A DNA stretch of 64,000 bases from JANOZM01 sp031429355 (lineage in GTDB: Bacteria; Pseudomonadota; Gammaproteobacteria; Burkholderiales; Burkholderiaceae_E), in contig JANOZM010000016.1 in NCBI GenBank assembly GCA_031429355.1, positions 372,001-436,000 of the forward strand, read 5' to 3'. The position numbers and the translations under genes were made by a program. Below, piece by piece: positions 7,827 through 15,822 of this stretch; position 1 is the first letter of the stretch, and each line of letters starts with the position of its first letter. The notes below the pieces were generated by a model. That model saw only the letters and a program-made list of their open reading frames with translations. It did not search any database and was not told where the DNA came from.

Positions 7827-7976
7827 TTAAGCGGCCCAGTTTTCAATTTTCAAATTGGGAACGCGATCAAACTCTGCAACATTGTTGGTCACCAAAGTTA
7901 GATCACTCGATAATGCGTGAGCCGCAATCCAAAGATCATTGACAAGTAACGCATCATACAAGCTGCGCGCCCACAT
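7827..7976 (-). pseudogene. C-terminal remnant of a VapC PIN-domain toxin
   Basis: Read on the minus strand the last roughly 49 codons of a VapC-type toxin are intact: SLYDALLVNDLWIAAHALS, then LTLVTNNVAEFDRVPNL and KIENWAA followed by a stop at 7827-7829. ND.WIAAHA and TNN..EF..VP matches the conserved acidic end of VapC4/5 and FitB-like PIN domains. The upstream two thirds are missing: the frame runs straight into the end of the VOC gene. No antitoxin gene is next to it. I read this as the debris of a deleted toxin-antitoxin locus. The intact VapB-like gene at the window start is about 7.6 kb away. Confidence 0.7.
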
Positions 7977-8357
7977 TTACTTCATCGAATTCAGCCCAAA
8001 CCCATTGCCTTCGGTATCCTCGCATAAGGTAACCCAACCGAAATCGCCGATTGAAAATTTTGGCCTAAGGATTTTGCCGCCCGCGCCAACGACTCGAGAT
8101 TCTTCAGTGGCGCAATCTTGCACACTAAAGTACACCATGGTGCCGCCCATCCCAGGACGAGAGTGGATGGACTTCACTAAAGCGCCCGACGCGCCATAGG
8201 CGTTCATATCGCCAGTAAAACTAAGCATCTGGGTTTCACCAGTTGGGTCGCCAATTTTTTCGAGTTTTTGATTTAGAACCGTTTCATAAAATAAAGCGGC
8301 TCGATTCATATCGTTGACGTAAATGTCAAACCAACCAATTGCATTCGATTTTGTCAT
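7977..8357 (-). CDS. VOC-superfamily (glyoxalase/dioxygenase-like) protein
   Basis: A 126-residue two-module beta-alpha-beta-beta-beta protein: GWFDIYVNDMNRAALFYETVL begins module one, and GGTMVYFSVQDC with DFGWVTLCEDTEGNGFGLN forms module two. Family members bind a divalent metal and act on glyoxal adducts, dioxygenase substrates or antibiotics; the substrate here cannot be told. The start is supported by AAGGAG 9 bases upstream on the minus strand. Its 3' end abuts the VapC remnant. It follows an AraC gene on the same strand. Confidence 0.8.
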   Translation of the reverse strand: MTKSNAIGWFDIYVNDMNRAALFYETVLNQKLEKIGDPTGETQMLSFTGDMNAYGASGALVKSIHSRPGMGGTMVYFSVQDCATEESRVVGAGGKILRPKFSIGDFGWVTLCEDTEGNGFGLNSMK

Positions 8358-8424
8358 GCTGTGCTCCTTAGTTAACTTTGGAAATGGCAGAATAACGAGT
8401 CTTTTTTAGCCTGTATTGTATAAA

Positions 8425-9180
8425 TCAGACATCAAATTTATTGATGTATTTTGCGGGTGTGTAGCCGGTAATTTTTTGAAACGAATGAATGAAGTGAGAT
8501 TGGTCCGCATAGTGCGCTGAATAGTGTTGGCTAAACGAATGCTGAAGTCGTACGACTTTAAGAAAGTCGTGGGGTGAAAAGCCGGTAGTACGCTTGAGTG
8601 TTCGTTGCAGTTGGCGGGGCGAAATATTGTTAATGCTAGCCATATCAGTTACTGAATGAATTGCATCCATGTTTGACAATATTCTTGCAGTAACACTATT
8701 GCCTACTATAAATTGATCGGCTATAAGGCGCTGTACCAATGTTACTAAAACAGCTTGCTTTGCCGAAAAATCTAACGGCGCAAGTTGGTGGTTAGTTTCA
8801 ATAAGCGGCAATTGACCTAGGTAAGCCGTACCAACAAAACTGTTGGCTATTTCGTTGCGATTACCCTGCCACACGCCGGGATAAAACTGAATGCCAACGT
8901 AGTGAAATAACTTACCCAAATTTAACACCGTAAAGGTTGTTTTCAGCGCTGTAACGCCAGCAATTTGGGTATCTAACTGATTAAACAATAGGTTCACACA
9001 GGCATCGGGCAACGCATGTAAACAAAAATCATCCGGCAATTCAACTGCAGTTTTAAGCTCCCAAAAACAATGCACAAATTCAGACAAATTACCGGGCGGT
9101 TTGGCCTCGGTATAGTGCACGAACTGCACCGCTTTTTCGATACCGTCTTGGATTGGGCTGTACATAGGCCTATTTGGCAT
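8425..9180 (-). CDS. AraC-family transcriptional regulator
   Basis: 251 residues. The C-terminal HTH is visible as ASINNISPRQLQRTLKRTTG and ADQSHFIHSFQKITGYTPAKY. The N-terminal part (LSEFVHCFWELK and PDACVNLLFN) matches the cupin-like domain frequent in this AraC subgroup. The ATG overlaps the 3' end of the upstream LysR gene by 11 bases, so the two may be translationally coupled. The VOC gene lies 68 bases downstream on the same strand and is a candidate target. Confidence 0.85.
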   Translation of the reverse strand: MPNRPMYSPIQDGIEKAVQFVHYTEAKPPGNLSEFVHCFWELKTAVELPDDFCLHALPDACVNLLFNQLDTQIAGVTALKTTFTVLNLGKLFHYVGIQFYPGVWQGNRNEIANSFVGTAYLGQLPLIETNHQLAPLDFSAKQAVLVTLVQRLIADQFIVGNSVTARILSNMDAIHSVTDMASINNISPRQLQRTLKRTTGFSPHDFLKVVRLQHSFSQHYSAHYADQSHFIHSFQKITGYTPAKYINKFDV

Positions 9181-10099
9181 AACGCAGTGACGCGACGCTT
9201 GTGAGTTCTTTCATTAAAAAATCAACCAAGACACGGACTCTGGGGGCTAAATGCATTCGATGTGGGTAAAACAACGCCATACTTGTTTGCCCACTGATGT
9301 GATGCTTTGGAAGTACTTCAATTAACCGACCACTTTGCAAGGCTTCGAAGGCGTGGTGGCGTGCAATACGGGCTATGCCCATATGCAGCATGGCCGCATC
9401 AAGCACTACTTCAGGGTCTGAAATAATTAACTGTGCGGCAAAGTCTTGCGTATTAATGCTTTTGGTGTTGGCCATTTTGAAGGTCCAAGCGTTCATGCGG
9501 CCGTTTAAAAATCGCACGCGAATTAGACGATGGGCAGCTAAGTCTTCGGGTGCACGGGGCGTGCCATTTAGTTTTAAATAGGTCGGGGATGCCACCAACA
9601 CAGAAGCAATTGTACAAATTTTGCGCGAGACCATGCCTTCGGGTGGTTGGCTGCCACCGCGAATGCCAACATCAAACCCACCTTCAATTAAGTCGATTTG
9701 GTTATCGTTTAAATTAAGCTCTACGCGTACTTGGGGGTAGGCTTTAAAAAATGTTGGCAGCAACGGCAACACGTAGCGACGCCCAAAACCTACCGAGCAA
9801 TTTAATCGCACTAAACCTTCTGGATGGGCACCTTGAGTAGCCATTGTATTGGCGTCTTCTAGCGCTAATACGCCAATACGCGCTTGGGTGACAAACGCGC
9901 GGCCTTCTTCGGTTAAGGCCAGCCGTCGTGTTGTGCGATTAAACAGCCGGACCTTTAAATGACTTTCTAATACGCCGACGTTTTTGCTAACTGCTGCGGG
10001 CGTTAGCCCCAGAACGTTAGCCGCGGCCGAGAAACTACCACTATCAGCAGTTTGAATAACACTAATTAGACCGGGTAGGGTGGTTTGCAAATGCTTCAT
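9170..10099 (-). CDS. LysR-family transcriptional regulator
   Basis: 309 residues from ATG 10099 (a TTG three codons upstream is the other option). The winged HTH is clear: GSFSAAANVLGLTPAAVSKN, then FNRTTRRLALTEEG. The effector domain starts near residue 90 (VRLNCSVGFGRRYVLPLLP), in the style of the CrgA subgroup. It is divergent from an F420-type reductase gene, the usual layout for a LysR protein and its target. A palindrome sits immediately before its start codon. Confidence 0.9.
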   Translation of the reverse strand: MKHLQTTLPGLISVIQTADSGSFSAAANVLGLTPAAVSKNVGVLESHLKVRLFNRTTRRLALTEEGRAFVTQARIGVLALEDANTMATQGAHPEGLVRLNCSVGFGRRYVLPLLPTFFKAYPQVRVELNLNDNQIDLIEGGFDVGIRGGSQPPEGMVSRKICTIASVLVASPTYLKLNGTPRAPEDLAAHRLIRVRFLNGRMNAWTFKMANTKSINTQDFAAQLIISDPEVVLDAAMLHMGIARIARHHAFEALQSGRLIEVLPKHHISGQTSMALFYPHRMHLAPRVRVLVDFLMKELTSVASLRYAK

Positions 10100-10105
10100 T
10101 ATTTT

Positions 10106-10118
10106 CAACTATTAGTTG
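10106..10118. promoter_or_regulatory. Palindrome between LysR gene and reductase gene
   Basis: CAACTATTAGTTG is a perfect inverted repeat (six-base arms around a central T), 6 bases upstream of the LysR start. It fits the T-N11-A style of LysR binding sites and would allow autoregulation and control of the divergent reductase gene. Confidence 0.45.
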
Positions 10119-10244
10119 TGAATGATGTAAGAGTTTATGTCTTTTTCTTTACGTTTTGCAAGTCCACAATGCTCTTTATCGACGCAACACTTTTTAAAGC
10201 GCGTCGAAATTTCTAATCTTTATTCGCAAATACAGGAGCTAATT

Positions 10245-10895
10245 ATGAAAGTTGCAATTTTAGGTACAGGCCAAGTCGCTATAGATCTTGCAAAAGGATT
10301 TGTATCTCGCGGCCACAGCGTTGTGTTTGGTACAAGGGACACACAAGGTGAGCGGGCTTTAAAAGCTGTGGCTGCGGTAGCAGGAACTAGCGCAGCACCT
10401 TACCCAGATGCTGCAAAACAATCGGACATGGCTGTGCTAACGACAGCGTGGGATGGCACAGAAAACGCCGTACGGTTAGCGGGTGATAAAAACTTGGCAG
10501 GTAAACTGGTCATTGATGTAACCAACCCTTTAGATCATTCCAACGGAAAACCGCAACTGGCTTTGGGATTTCCTAACTCTGCTGGCGCATCTATCCAAGC
10601 TTGGTTGCCACAAGCGAAAGTGGTTAAAGCGTTCAATATTATTACGTCGAGTCGCATGGTCGACCCAAAATTTACTGACGGCCAACCCGACATGTTTATT
10701 GCCGGCAACGACGTAACGGCGAAGCAACAAACTGCCGATATTTTAAAAGCCTTCGGTTGGAGAAGTGCGATTGATATGGGTGATATCAACAAAAGTTATT
10801 TGCTTGAAGCGATTGCGATGACTTGGATTGATTACGGCGTTACGCATACTCATTGGAGCCATGGGTTTAGTTTGCTTGGTGGTCTAAAGGGTTGA
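10245..10895 (+). CDS. NADP-dependent F420 reductase-like oxidoreductase
   Basis: 216 residues starting MKVAILGTGQVAIDLAKGF, a Rossmann nucleotide-binding motif GTGQVA, followed by VVFGTRDTQGERAL, where R and T favour NADP. VIDVTNPLDHSNGKP and KAFNIITSS match the F420_oxidored (PF03807) family. Betaproteobacteria generally lack F420, so it may reduce another small substrate. ATG 10245 is supported by AGGAG eight bases upstream; longer upstream reading has no such site. Divergent from a LysR gene. Confidence 0.8.
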   Translation: MKVAILGTGQVAIDLAKGFVSRGHSVVFGTRDTQGERALKAVAAVAGTSAAPYPDAAKQSDMAVLTTAWDGTENAVRLAGDKNLAGKLVIDVTNPLDHSNGKPQLALGFPNSAGASIQAWLPQAKVVKAFNIITSSRMVDPKFTDGQPDMFIAGNDVTAKQQTADILKAFGWRSAIDMGDINKSYLLEAIAMTWIDYGVTHTHWSHGFSLLGGLKG

Positions 10896-10909
10896 TGGCA
10901 ATGTTTGTA

Positions 10910-10944
10910 TACCCCGTTCACAGGTCCATTAAGCGAACGGGGTA
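10910..10944. terminator. Stem-loop between convergent reductase and Coq4-like genes
   Basis: TACCCCGTTC (10910-10919) and GAACGGGGTA (10935-10944) pair perfectly with a 15-base loop. The right arm overlaps the last codons of the Coq4-like gene. No U-run follows on either strand, so a classical intrinsic terminator is not certain. Confidence 0.4.
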
Positions 10945-11423
10945 ATTCCAAATTGTTTACGTATTTCCTTGATGTTCATTTCCAGATACGACGATTCCTC
11001 AAAGTAAACCCAAGGTTTGTTCATGCGTTTCGCTTGGGAGCGTACTTTTTTAAGTTGGTTAAAATTTTTCACAAAAAAAACGAACATCGCCCAATAGCCT
11101 ACGGGGTTTTTGAGAAGCACTTTTGCTTCTTTGTCATTTGCGTATTTTAAACTTTCTCGAATGCCAAATTTTTTGACAGCATAATGGGCCCAGAGCTGCA
11201 CTCGCATTTCACCCATTAGGCTGGTATCGCATCCAAAAACAAGATGGCTGATATCGTGCGCTTTAACTAACTTTTGCGCAATCGGGCTCGTGTAATCGCT
11301 CCAAACCGTAAACTGGGGATTAAGCACATAGTGTTCGCGTAACGCTTCCCTTAAAGGTAAGGCTTCTATGGTTTTTAGGTAAAAAGCTGCTAATTGTTCT
11401 TGGTTCAAAAATACACTGCTCAT
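10929..11423 (-). CDS. Coq4-like protein with HDxxHx11E motif
   Basis: About 164 residues from ATG 11423 (earlier in-frame ATGs overlap the upstream TetR gene). The sequence AHDISHLVFGCDTSLMGEM contains H-D-x-x-H, eleven residues, then E, the metal-binding signature of Coq4. Coq4 proteins take part in ubiquinone head-group decarboxylation and hydroxylation in mitochondria and some bacteria. Here the gene is 10 bases behind a TetR gene and close to a fatty-acid hydroxylase, not to ubi genes, so a ubiquinone role is uncertain. Overall identity to Coq4 outside the motif cannot be judged by eye. Confidence 0.6.
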   Translation of the reverse strand: MSSVFLNQEQLAAFYLKTIEALPLREALREHYVLNPQFTVWSDYTSPIAQKLVKAHDISHLVFGCDTSLMGEMRVQLWAHYAVKKFGIRESLKYANDKEAKVLLKNPVGYWAMFVFFVKNFNQLKKVRSQAKRMNKPWVYFEESSYLEMNIKEIRKQFGITPFA

Positions 11424-11433
11424 ATTATAAATT

Positions 11434-12027
11434 TCAGCTAGCGCAGCCATTAAGCAAGAGATCAATTAGCTGCTCAACAAACGCACGCGGGACGTCTCGG
11501 CGCTCGACAAATACGCGATGCATAATTGCGCCAGCAATCGTAAACAGTAGTAACGAAGGGTCAATTGTGCTTTGCAGTTCGCCGCACGAAACAGCACGTT
11601 CAAGCACAACCCAAGGGCTATTTTTACCGGCTTCAGCGTACGCAGTACTGGCTAAACCTCGCACTTCAGCATTGCCGCCTTCGGCCAACATAATGCGCAC
11701 AATGGCAGTGCCTACTGGCGATTGAGTAAAGGTTGCAACAGTAAGCGCCAATTCAATAAGATCTGCGCGCAACGAGCCTGTATTAGGCGATTGCTCAACG
11801 TGAATCATGACCGCAGATAACGCCTCGCGTACTAGCTCCGGTTTGGTTGGCCACCGGCGATAAATACTTGTTTTGTTGACACCTGCTAATTGGGCTACTT
11901 GCGGAATGGAAAGTCGCTCGTAGCCCACTTCAGCTAGTTGCGTCAAAGCTACCTCCAATACCCCTTGGATAAAGGCATCACCCCTAGGTTGAGTTGCCGA
12001 CATTTGTTGATTGCTCGATGGTTTCAT
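11434..12027 (-). CDS. TetR-family transcriptional regulator
   Basis: 197 residues from ATG 12027 (TTG 12033 is the other option). HTH: LSIPQVAQLAGVNKTSIYRR followed by WPTKPELV, a TetR pattern with the RRWP seen in a large subgroup. Two strong palindromes lie in the divergent spacer before it. The Coq4-like gene follows 10 bases behind and is likely in the same transcript. It probably represses itself, the Coq4-like gene and the divergent fatty-acid hydroxylase gene. Confidence 0.88.
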   Translation of the reverse strand: MKPSSNQQMSATQPRGDAFIQGVLEVALTQLAEVGYERLSIPQVAQLAGVNKTSIYRRWPTKPELVREALSAVMIHVEQSPNTGSLRADLIELALTVATFTQSPVGTAIVRIMLAEGGNAEVRGLASTAYAEAGKNSPWVVLERAVSCGELQSTIDPSLLLFTIAGAIMHRVFVERRDVPRAFVEQLIDLLLNGCAS

Positions 12028-12053
12028 TGGCAAAGGTTACATTTTTCACAGCA

Positions 12054-12078
12054 ACAAAGCAACTCATAGTTGCTTTGT
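12054..12078. promoter_or_regulatory. Operator-like palindrome 1 (TetR/hydroxylase spacer)
   Basis: Arms ACAAAGCAACT (12054-12064) and AGTTGCTTTGT (12068-12078) are perfect inverted copies around CAT. The core GCAACT/AGTTGC recurs in palindrome 2, 45 bases away centre to centre, which points to two sites for the same TetR dimer. Confidence 0.65.
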
Positions 12079-12103
12079 AGCGTTTACCTATGTATCATTT
12101 AAA

Positions 12104-12118
12104 GCAACTTAAAGTTGC
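12104..12118. promoter_or_regulatory. Operator-like palindrome 2 (TetR/hydroxylase spacer)
   Basis: GCAACTTAAAGTTGC: arms GCAACTT and AAGTTGC around a central A. It shares the GCAACT half-site with palindrome 1 and lies nearer the hydroxylase gene, so it likely covers that promoter. Confidence 0.6.
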
Positions 12119-12153
12119 AATAAATACCGTTAACAAAAATTGTGAGCCATCCC

Positions 12154-12915
12154 ATGCCAACGCCAGACAATCCCTTATTAATGTTCATACAAGGCTTTTT
12201 AGGCCAAGCAATTACTTATTTCGCAATTGTCGGCTTGTTTTTTTTGGTGGTGTGGAAGTGGGGCGAACAACGCTTCCAAGGCGCTCGTATTCAGGCCAAA
12301 AACCGGGTTGATCGTAAACAAATTGCATTTGAAGTTAAAAACACTTTAATTGTGTTTCTAGCTAGCGCGCCGACAACAATTGCCATTTCGTTTTTATATG
12401 CAAGCGGCTCAACTAAACTGACCACCGATGTAGCAACAATCGGTTGGCCAATGATTGCCGCTACCTTTGTTGGATTGCTTATTTTTAACGATGCTTGGTT
12501 CTATTGCTGGCATCGCTTGTTACATCATCCAAAATTGTTTCGCTATGTTCATGCGGTGCATCATAAAAGCGTCGACGTTAACCCGTTCTCGTCATATTCC
12601 TTCCATTGGTTCGAAGGTTTTATTCTCGGGGCTTGGGCCTTACCAATCGCGATGTTTGTGCCCATCTATATCCCGATGTTGGGTGCGCTACACGCAGTTG
12701 GCTTAGCTAACAATGTGATGTCCCATTTAGGTTACGAATTTTTGCCAAAGGGCCTATTGCGAATTCCGCTAATCCGTTGGATGAATACGTCAACTTTCCA
12801 TAATTTGCATCACAGTTCATTTAATGGAAATTATGGGCTGATGTTTCGGTTTTGGGATCGCATGCTAGGCACTGAATTACCTACCTATGAAAAGACTTTT
12901 CTAAAAAGAGATTGA
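12154..12915 (+). CDS. Membrane fatty-acid hydroxylase / sterol desaturase superfamily protein
   Basis: About 253 residues (an in-frame GTG at 12142 is also possible). The three histidine clusters of the di-iron FA_hydroxylase family are present: HRLLHH, HAVHH and HNLHH, after two N-terminal membrane segments (TYFAIVGLFFLVVWKW and NTLIVFLASAPTTIAIS). Such enzymes use O2 to hydroxylate or desaturate lipids at the membrane. The substrate is unknown; sterols are unlikely in this host. Divergent from a TetR gene through a spacer with two palindromes. Confidence 0.85.
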   Translation: MPTPDNPLLMFIQGFLGQAITYFAIVGLFFLVVWKWGEQRFQGARIQAKNRVDRKQIAFEVKNTLIVFLASAPTTIAISFLYASGSTKLTTDVATIGWPMIAATFVGLLIFNDAWFYCWHRLLHHPKLFRYVHAVHHKSVDVNPFSSYSFHWFEGFILGAWALPIAMFVPIYIPMLGALHAVGLANNVMSHLGYEFLPKGLLRIPLIRWMNTSTFHNLHHSSFNGNYGLMFRFWDRMLGTELPTYEKTFLKRD

Positions 12916-12929
12916 CTACTATATGTAGT

Positions 12930-13214
12930 CTATTTATTTATTAGGTCTATAGGCACTAAACGCAACCGAATCGGCCCAACAACTTGGCCATTGGCTAAAT
13001 CGTTGGGGTCAATCGTATTCGCACCTTGGCTAATGCTAATCAAGCCTTCAACGGCTAACTGCGCCGCAATCAAACGGGTAATTGGCATGTGCTCACGCCA
13101 TTCCTTATAAAGACTTCGCGGCGCATCACTTGGGCAAATAGACGAGCCTAGTTTGCGTTGAGCCAATAGCTTTAATATTTGCGCGCGAATTTCTGCATTA
13201 AATTGATCGGACAT
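12930..13214 (-). CDS. DUF3253 family small protein
   Basis: 94 residues. ILKLLAQRKLGSSICPSDAP, then WREHMPITRLIAAQLAVEG and GPIRLRL match the DUF3253 pattern, a predicted winged-helix-like fold. No function is established for the family. It lies 30 bases ahead of the transglutaminase-like gene's 3' end on the same strand, so the two may share a transcript. Confidence 0.75.
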   Translation of the reverse strand: MSDQFNAEIRAQILKLLAQRKLGSSICPSDAPRSLYKEWREHMPITRLIAAQLAVEGLISISQGANTIDPNDLANGQVVGPIRLRLVPIDLINK

Positions 13215-13244
13215 TCGTTTTGTTGCGGTTTGGTTTTAATTGGT

Positions 13245-14072
13245 TCAAATAACTTGGTTACGAATTTGGTCAATACGTCGGTTTATGGATGCAGCGCCAA
13301 AGCGAATGCCCAAGCCCGACAAAAGCGTTTTACGGTTGCGCGGATTTTGTGCTTTTTGGTAAAAATCGGCAACATCAACAAACAGGCCATGATTCTTCAA
13401 AACATAGTTTGGGACGGTTTCGTTATTCATGTAGTGGATAAAATTATCGTTGCGTCCGTCCCAGTCCGATTTTCCGTCGACATGTATTCCAAAACCCGCT
13501 TTGATAGTTGAATTCGCTAGGCGTTTTGCAGCGGCAGCGGCCAGCGGCTTATCAGCTACATAGCTGTCGACTTTTATCCATCGCCCATCAAGATACACTT
13601 CGGTTAGCGCGTGGTCTACATACGGCGTGCCAGGGTCTAACAAGCCTTGCAATACCTGCGCAGATAAATCGACCATTCGGATGCGGGTCGCGATTGATCG
13701 AGCTCTTAGTAGCGCGTTAAACAAACTTACTTTGGTGTTGCAATAGCCAACTTTAGCGTCCATCGATTGGGTTGCAGAAGTCTCGTAGAAACCAGCCGGA
13801 AATCCAAAAGCAATTTGATCGCGCACCCAATCGTGTATGAGCACAGCTGCAGCGCGATGACTTTGCGCCGTGCGTGTAATTTCTTTAGCTAGTGCAACAA
13901 TTCTTGGATGGCTTGCTTCGATTAATTCGGTTGACTGCAGATTTTGAGGCGTTGGAATGGCTTGGTCGTCATTGTTTGTTGTTGCCATCGTGTTGCCCGA
14001 TCTTATGCCTGCTATAAACGCGGCTGACAAGCCAGATGTGGATTGAACAAAAGCTCGCTTTGATATTTTCAT
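13245..14072 (-). CDS. Transglutaminase-like cysteine protease-fold protein
   Basis: 275 residues from ATG 14072; longer upstream starts only add an unlikely hydrophobic tail. The N-terminus (KISKRAFVQSTSGLSAAFIA) could be a signal or Tat-like export sequence, weakly. The transglutaminase core is visible: catalytic Cys in VGYCNTKVSLFNALLRA, His in VDHALTEVYLDGRW, and Asp in IKVDSY. These domains act as proteases or amidases in bacteria. Divergent from a TetR gene with a palindrome in between, so probably under its control. Confidence 0.78.
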   Translation of the reverse strand: MKISKRAFVQSTSGLSAAFIAGIRSGNTMATTNNDDQAIPTPQNLQSTELIEASHPRIVALAKEITRTAQSHRAAAVLIHDWVRDQIAFGFPAGFYETSATQSMDAKVGYCNTKVSLFNALLRARSIATRIRMVDLSAQVLQGLLDPGTPYVDHALTEVYLDGRWIKVDSYVADKPLAAAAAKRLANSTIKAGFGIHVDGKSDWDGRNDNFIHYMNNETVPNYVLKNHGLFVDVADFYQKAQNPRNRKTLLSGLGIRFGAASINRRIDQIRNQVI

Positions 14073-14092
14073 GCTGTTAGTTTGAAAGTTAA

Positions 14093-14105
14093 ATAACAGT
14101 GTTAT
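14093..14105. promoter_or_regulatory. Palindrome between transglutaminase-like gene and TetR gene
   Basis: ATAACAGTGTTAT: six-base arms ATAACA and TGTTAT around G, 20 bases before the transglutaminase start and 34 before the TetR start. Typical size and place for a TetR operator. Confidence 0.5.
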
Positions 14106-14139
14106 AGAATAACGCAATGTACCTAACTTTTAAGTTTTA

Positions 14140-14742
14140 ATGAAGCAAAAACTGAAAAAATACACCATTCAAAGCACCGCACCCAATGAGGACGTAAGTA
14201 CGGCGTTGCTAGACGCGGCCCGTAATATTTTTGTCACTGAAGGAGTAAAAGGCCTATCCGTGCGTCGTCTTGCAGATGCAGCTGGATGCACGACTATGGC
14301 CGTGTACTCGCGGTTTAAAGGCAAAGATGGCATCTTGGGTGCATTGTTTGATGAAGGTTTCGAAAAGTTGGCAATAGCCCAGCAAGCTATTAATCCGAAA
14401 CTACTAGACGAAGATCGCTTAATAGCCCTGTGCCGCGCTTATCGTGCAACTGCACTTGCGTACCCCCATCATTACGCGCTCATGATGGGGCAGTTTAGTG
14501 GCGAGCTTTCTCCGACCGAAGAAAGTCAATTAAAGGCATTATCTACACTAGAGCGACTAACCAATGCAGTTGCAGCCATGCCAGTAATGCGAGCAAAGAA
14601 GCGAGCATTAAGTGAACAAGTTGCCCACCGGTTATTTGCGTTTTGTCATGGCTGGGTATCATTAGAACATATGGGATTTTTTGGTGACACAAAAGCCGTC
14701 GGTAAACAATTCGATGCGGCTGTTATCGCTTTAATCGGGTAA
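14140..14742 (+). CDS. TetR-family regulator with WHG-type C-terminal domain
   Basis: 200 residues. HTH: LSVRRLADAAGCTTMAVYSR followed by FKGKDGILG. The C-terminal part has FCHGWVSLEHMGF, the WHG motif of the TetR_C_33 group. Divergent from the transglutaminase-like gene through a palindrome, so self- and cross-regulation are likely. Ligand unknown. Confidence 0.88.
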   Translation: MKQKLKKYTIQSTAPNEDVSTALLDAARNIFVTEGVKGLSVRRLADAAGCTTMAVYSRFKGKDGILGALFDEGFEKLAIAQQAINPKLLDEDRLIALCRAYRATALAYPHHYALMMGQFSGELSPTEESQLKALSTLERLTNAVAAMPVMRAKKRALSEQVAHRLFAFCHGWVSLEHMGFFGDTKAVGKQFDAAVIALIG

Positions 14743-14845
14743 TTGTTAGGATAGCACTCAGGAAGAAGGGCGGCTCGAGTAGCCAGTTTCACTCCGAAAC
14801 TTTATAATTCACTGATACAAATTGAACAATTCTCAGGAGCCCGCA

Positions 14846-15253
14846 ATGCTTGGATACACCACCGTAGGATCAACCGACTTCGCCGCATCTTGTAAATTTT
14901 ACGACGCCGTACTTGCAACATTAGGTTGGGCGCGAGTGCACGATCATAGCGAAGGTGGTTGGATCGGTTATGGCGACCCTGCTCAAGTGAATAACCCTAA
15001 CGCGCAAGCGTTATGGCTTTGCAAAACTCCGTTTGATACCAAGCCAGCTTCTGTTGGAAATGGTTCGATGGTCGGCTTACATGCGCAAACACGCGAGCAA
15101 GTCGAATTGTTTTATAAAACGGCATTGGCACACGGCGGTAGTAGTGAAGGCGAGCCAGCGTTGCGCGAACAGTACGGGCCAAACTGGTATTTGGCTTATG
15201 TTCGCGACCCGATGGGTAACAAGTATGCAGTGGTGTACCGAGGCGTTTTATAA
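14846..15253 (+). CDS. VOC-superfamily protein
   Basis: 135 residues from ATG 14846, chosen because AGGAG lies 7 bases upstream. MLGYTTVGSTDFAASCKFYD opens module one, and WYLAYVRDPMGNKYAVVY closes module two, typical of the glyoxalase/bleomycin-resistance fold. FYDAVLATLGW is common in uncharacterised lactoylglutathione-lyase-like proteins. A TATAAT box at 14803-14808 may be its promoter. Substrate unknown. Confidence 0.8.
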   Translation: MLGYTTVGSTDFAASCKFYDAVLATLGWARVHDHSEGGWIGYGDPAQVNNPNAQALWLCKTPFDTKPASVGNGSMVGLHAQTREQVELFYKTALAHGGSSEGEPALREQYGPNWYLAYVRDPMGNKYAVVYRGVL

Positions 15254-15408
15254 CGATAGTACATTTGCTTCTCACGGTAACCCTTAATGCGGGCAAACTG
15301 GGATGGTATTACGTTATCATTTGGTGCGTTACCGGAATTTGTTAACATCAGTTCTTTGGCCTTAGCGCATCATTGTTTAATTGAATGGCCCACTTTTAGG
15401 ATAAAAAA

Positions 15409-15816
15409 ATGGTTTCGCGAAAACCGGCAAAATTCGTTAGAACAAAACGAACCGTTTTCGTGCTGTTGCCCATTGGGCTTTTTTTGACTGCCTTGTTTTA
15501 TTTTTTTGGTCCGCCAGGGCTTGCTACCCATCACCAAACCAGTGCTAGCCGCGAAGGTGATTTCTCAGTTGACGTCTATTCAAATGTGTCAGAAACGTTT
15601 TTATCTCCAGGTCAAAATGCTACTGGCTCGAGTTCCGTACTCGTAGTTTTAAGAAATAGTTGGGGCGCTCGCGTTGGTTCGAGCTGGGGTTGTGATTTAA
15701 AATTGGCCGACGTGAACATAGAATGGAATTGGGCCGAGCATAAACGTGAAGTTCAAATCGCAAGCACAAAAACAATTAGTTTAGTCAACGGGGAATGCCT
15801 TGTTGCCGCGAGTTAA
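15409..15816 (+). CDS. Hypothetical single-pass membrane protein
   Basis: Not recognised. 135 residues with a basic N-terminus (SRKPAKFVRTKR), one membrane segment at about residues 15-34 (TVFVLLPIGLFLTALFYFFG), then an outside domain with two cysteines (WGCDLKL and NGECL) that could bond. AGGAT lies 8 bases before the ATG. It is convergent with ggt, with only 6 bases between. A real gene seems likely but is unproven. Confidence 0.55.
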   Translation: MVSRKPAKFVRTKRTVFVLLPIGLFLTALFYFFGPPGLATHHQTSASREGDFSVDVYSNVSETFLSPGQNATGSSSVLVVLRNSWGARVGSSWGCDLKLADVNIEWNWAEHKREVQIASTKTISLVNGECLVAAS

Positions 15817-15822
15817 TCGTTT

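Noticed and set aside
10245..10895. True F420-dependent enzyme
   Set aside because: Fold matches the family, but no F420 synthesis genes are seen and the host group normally lacks F420.
15287..15487. Possible small gene before the membrane protein at 15409
   Set aside because: No ribosome site, overlaps the better-supported gene, and the sequence shows no domain.
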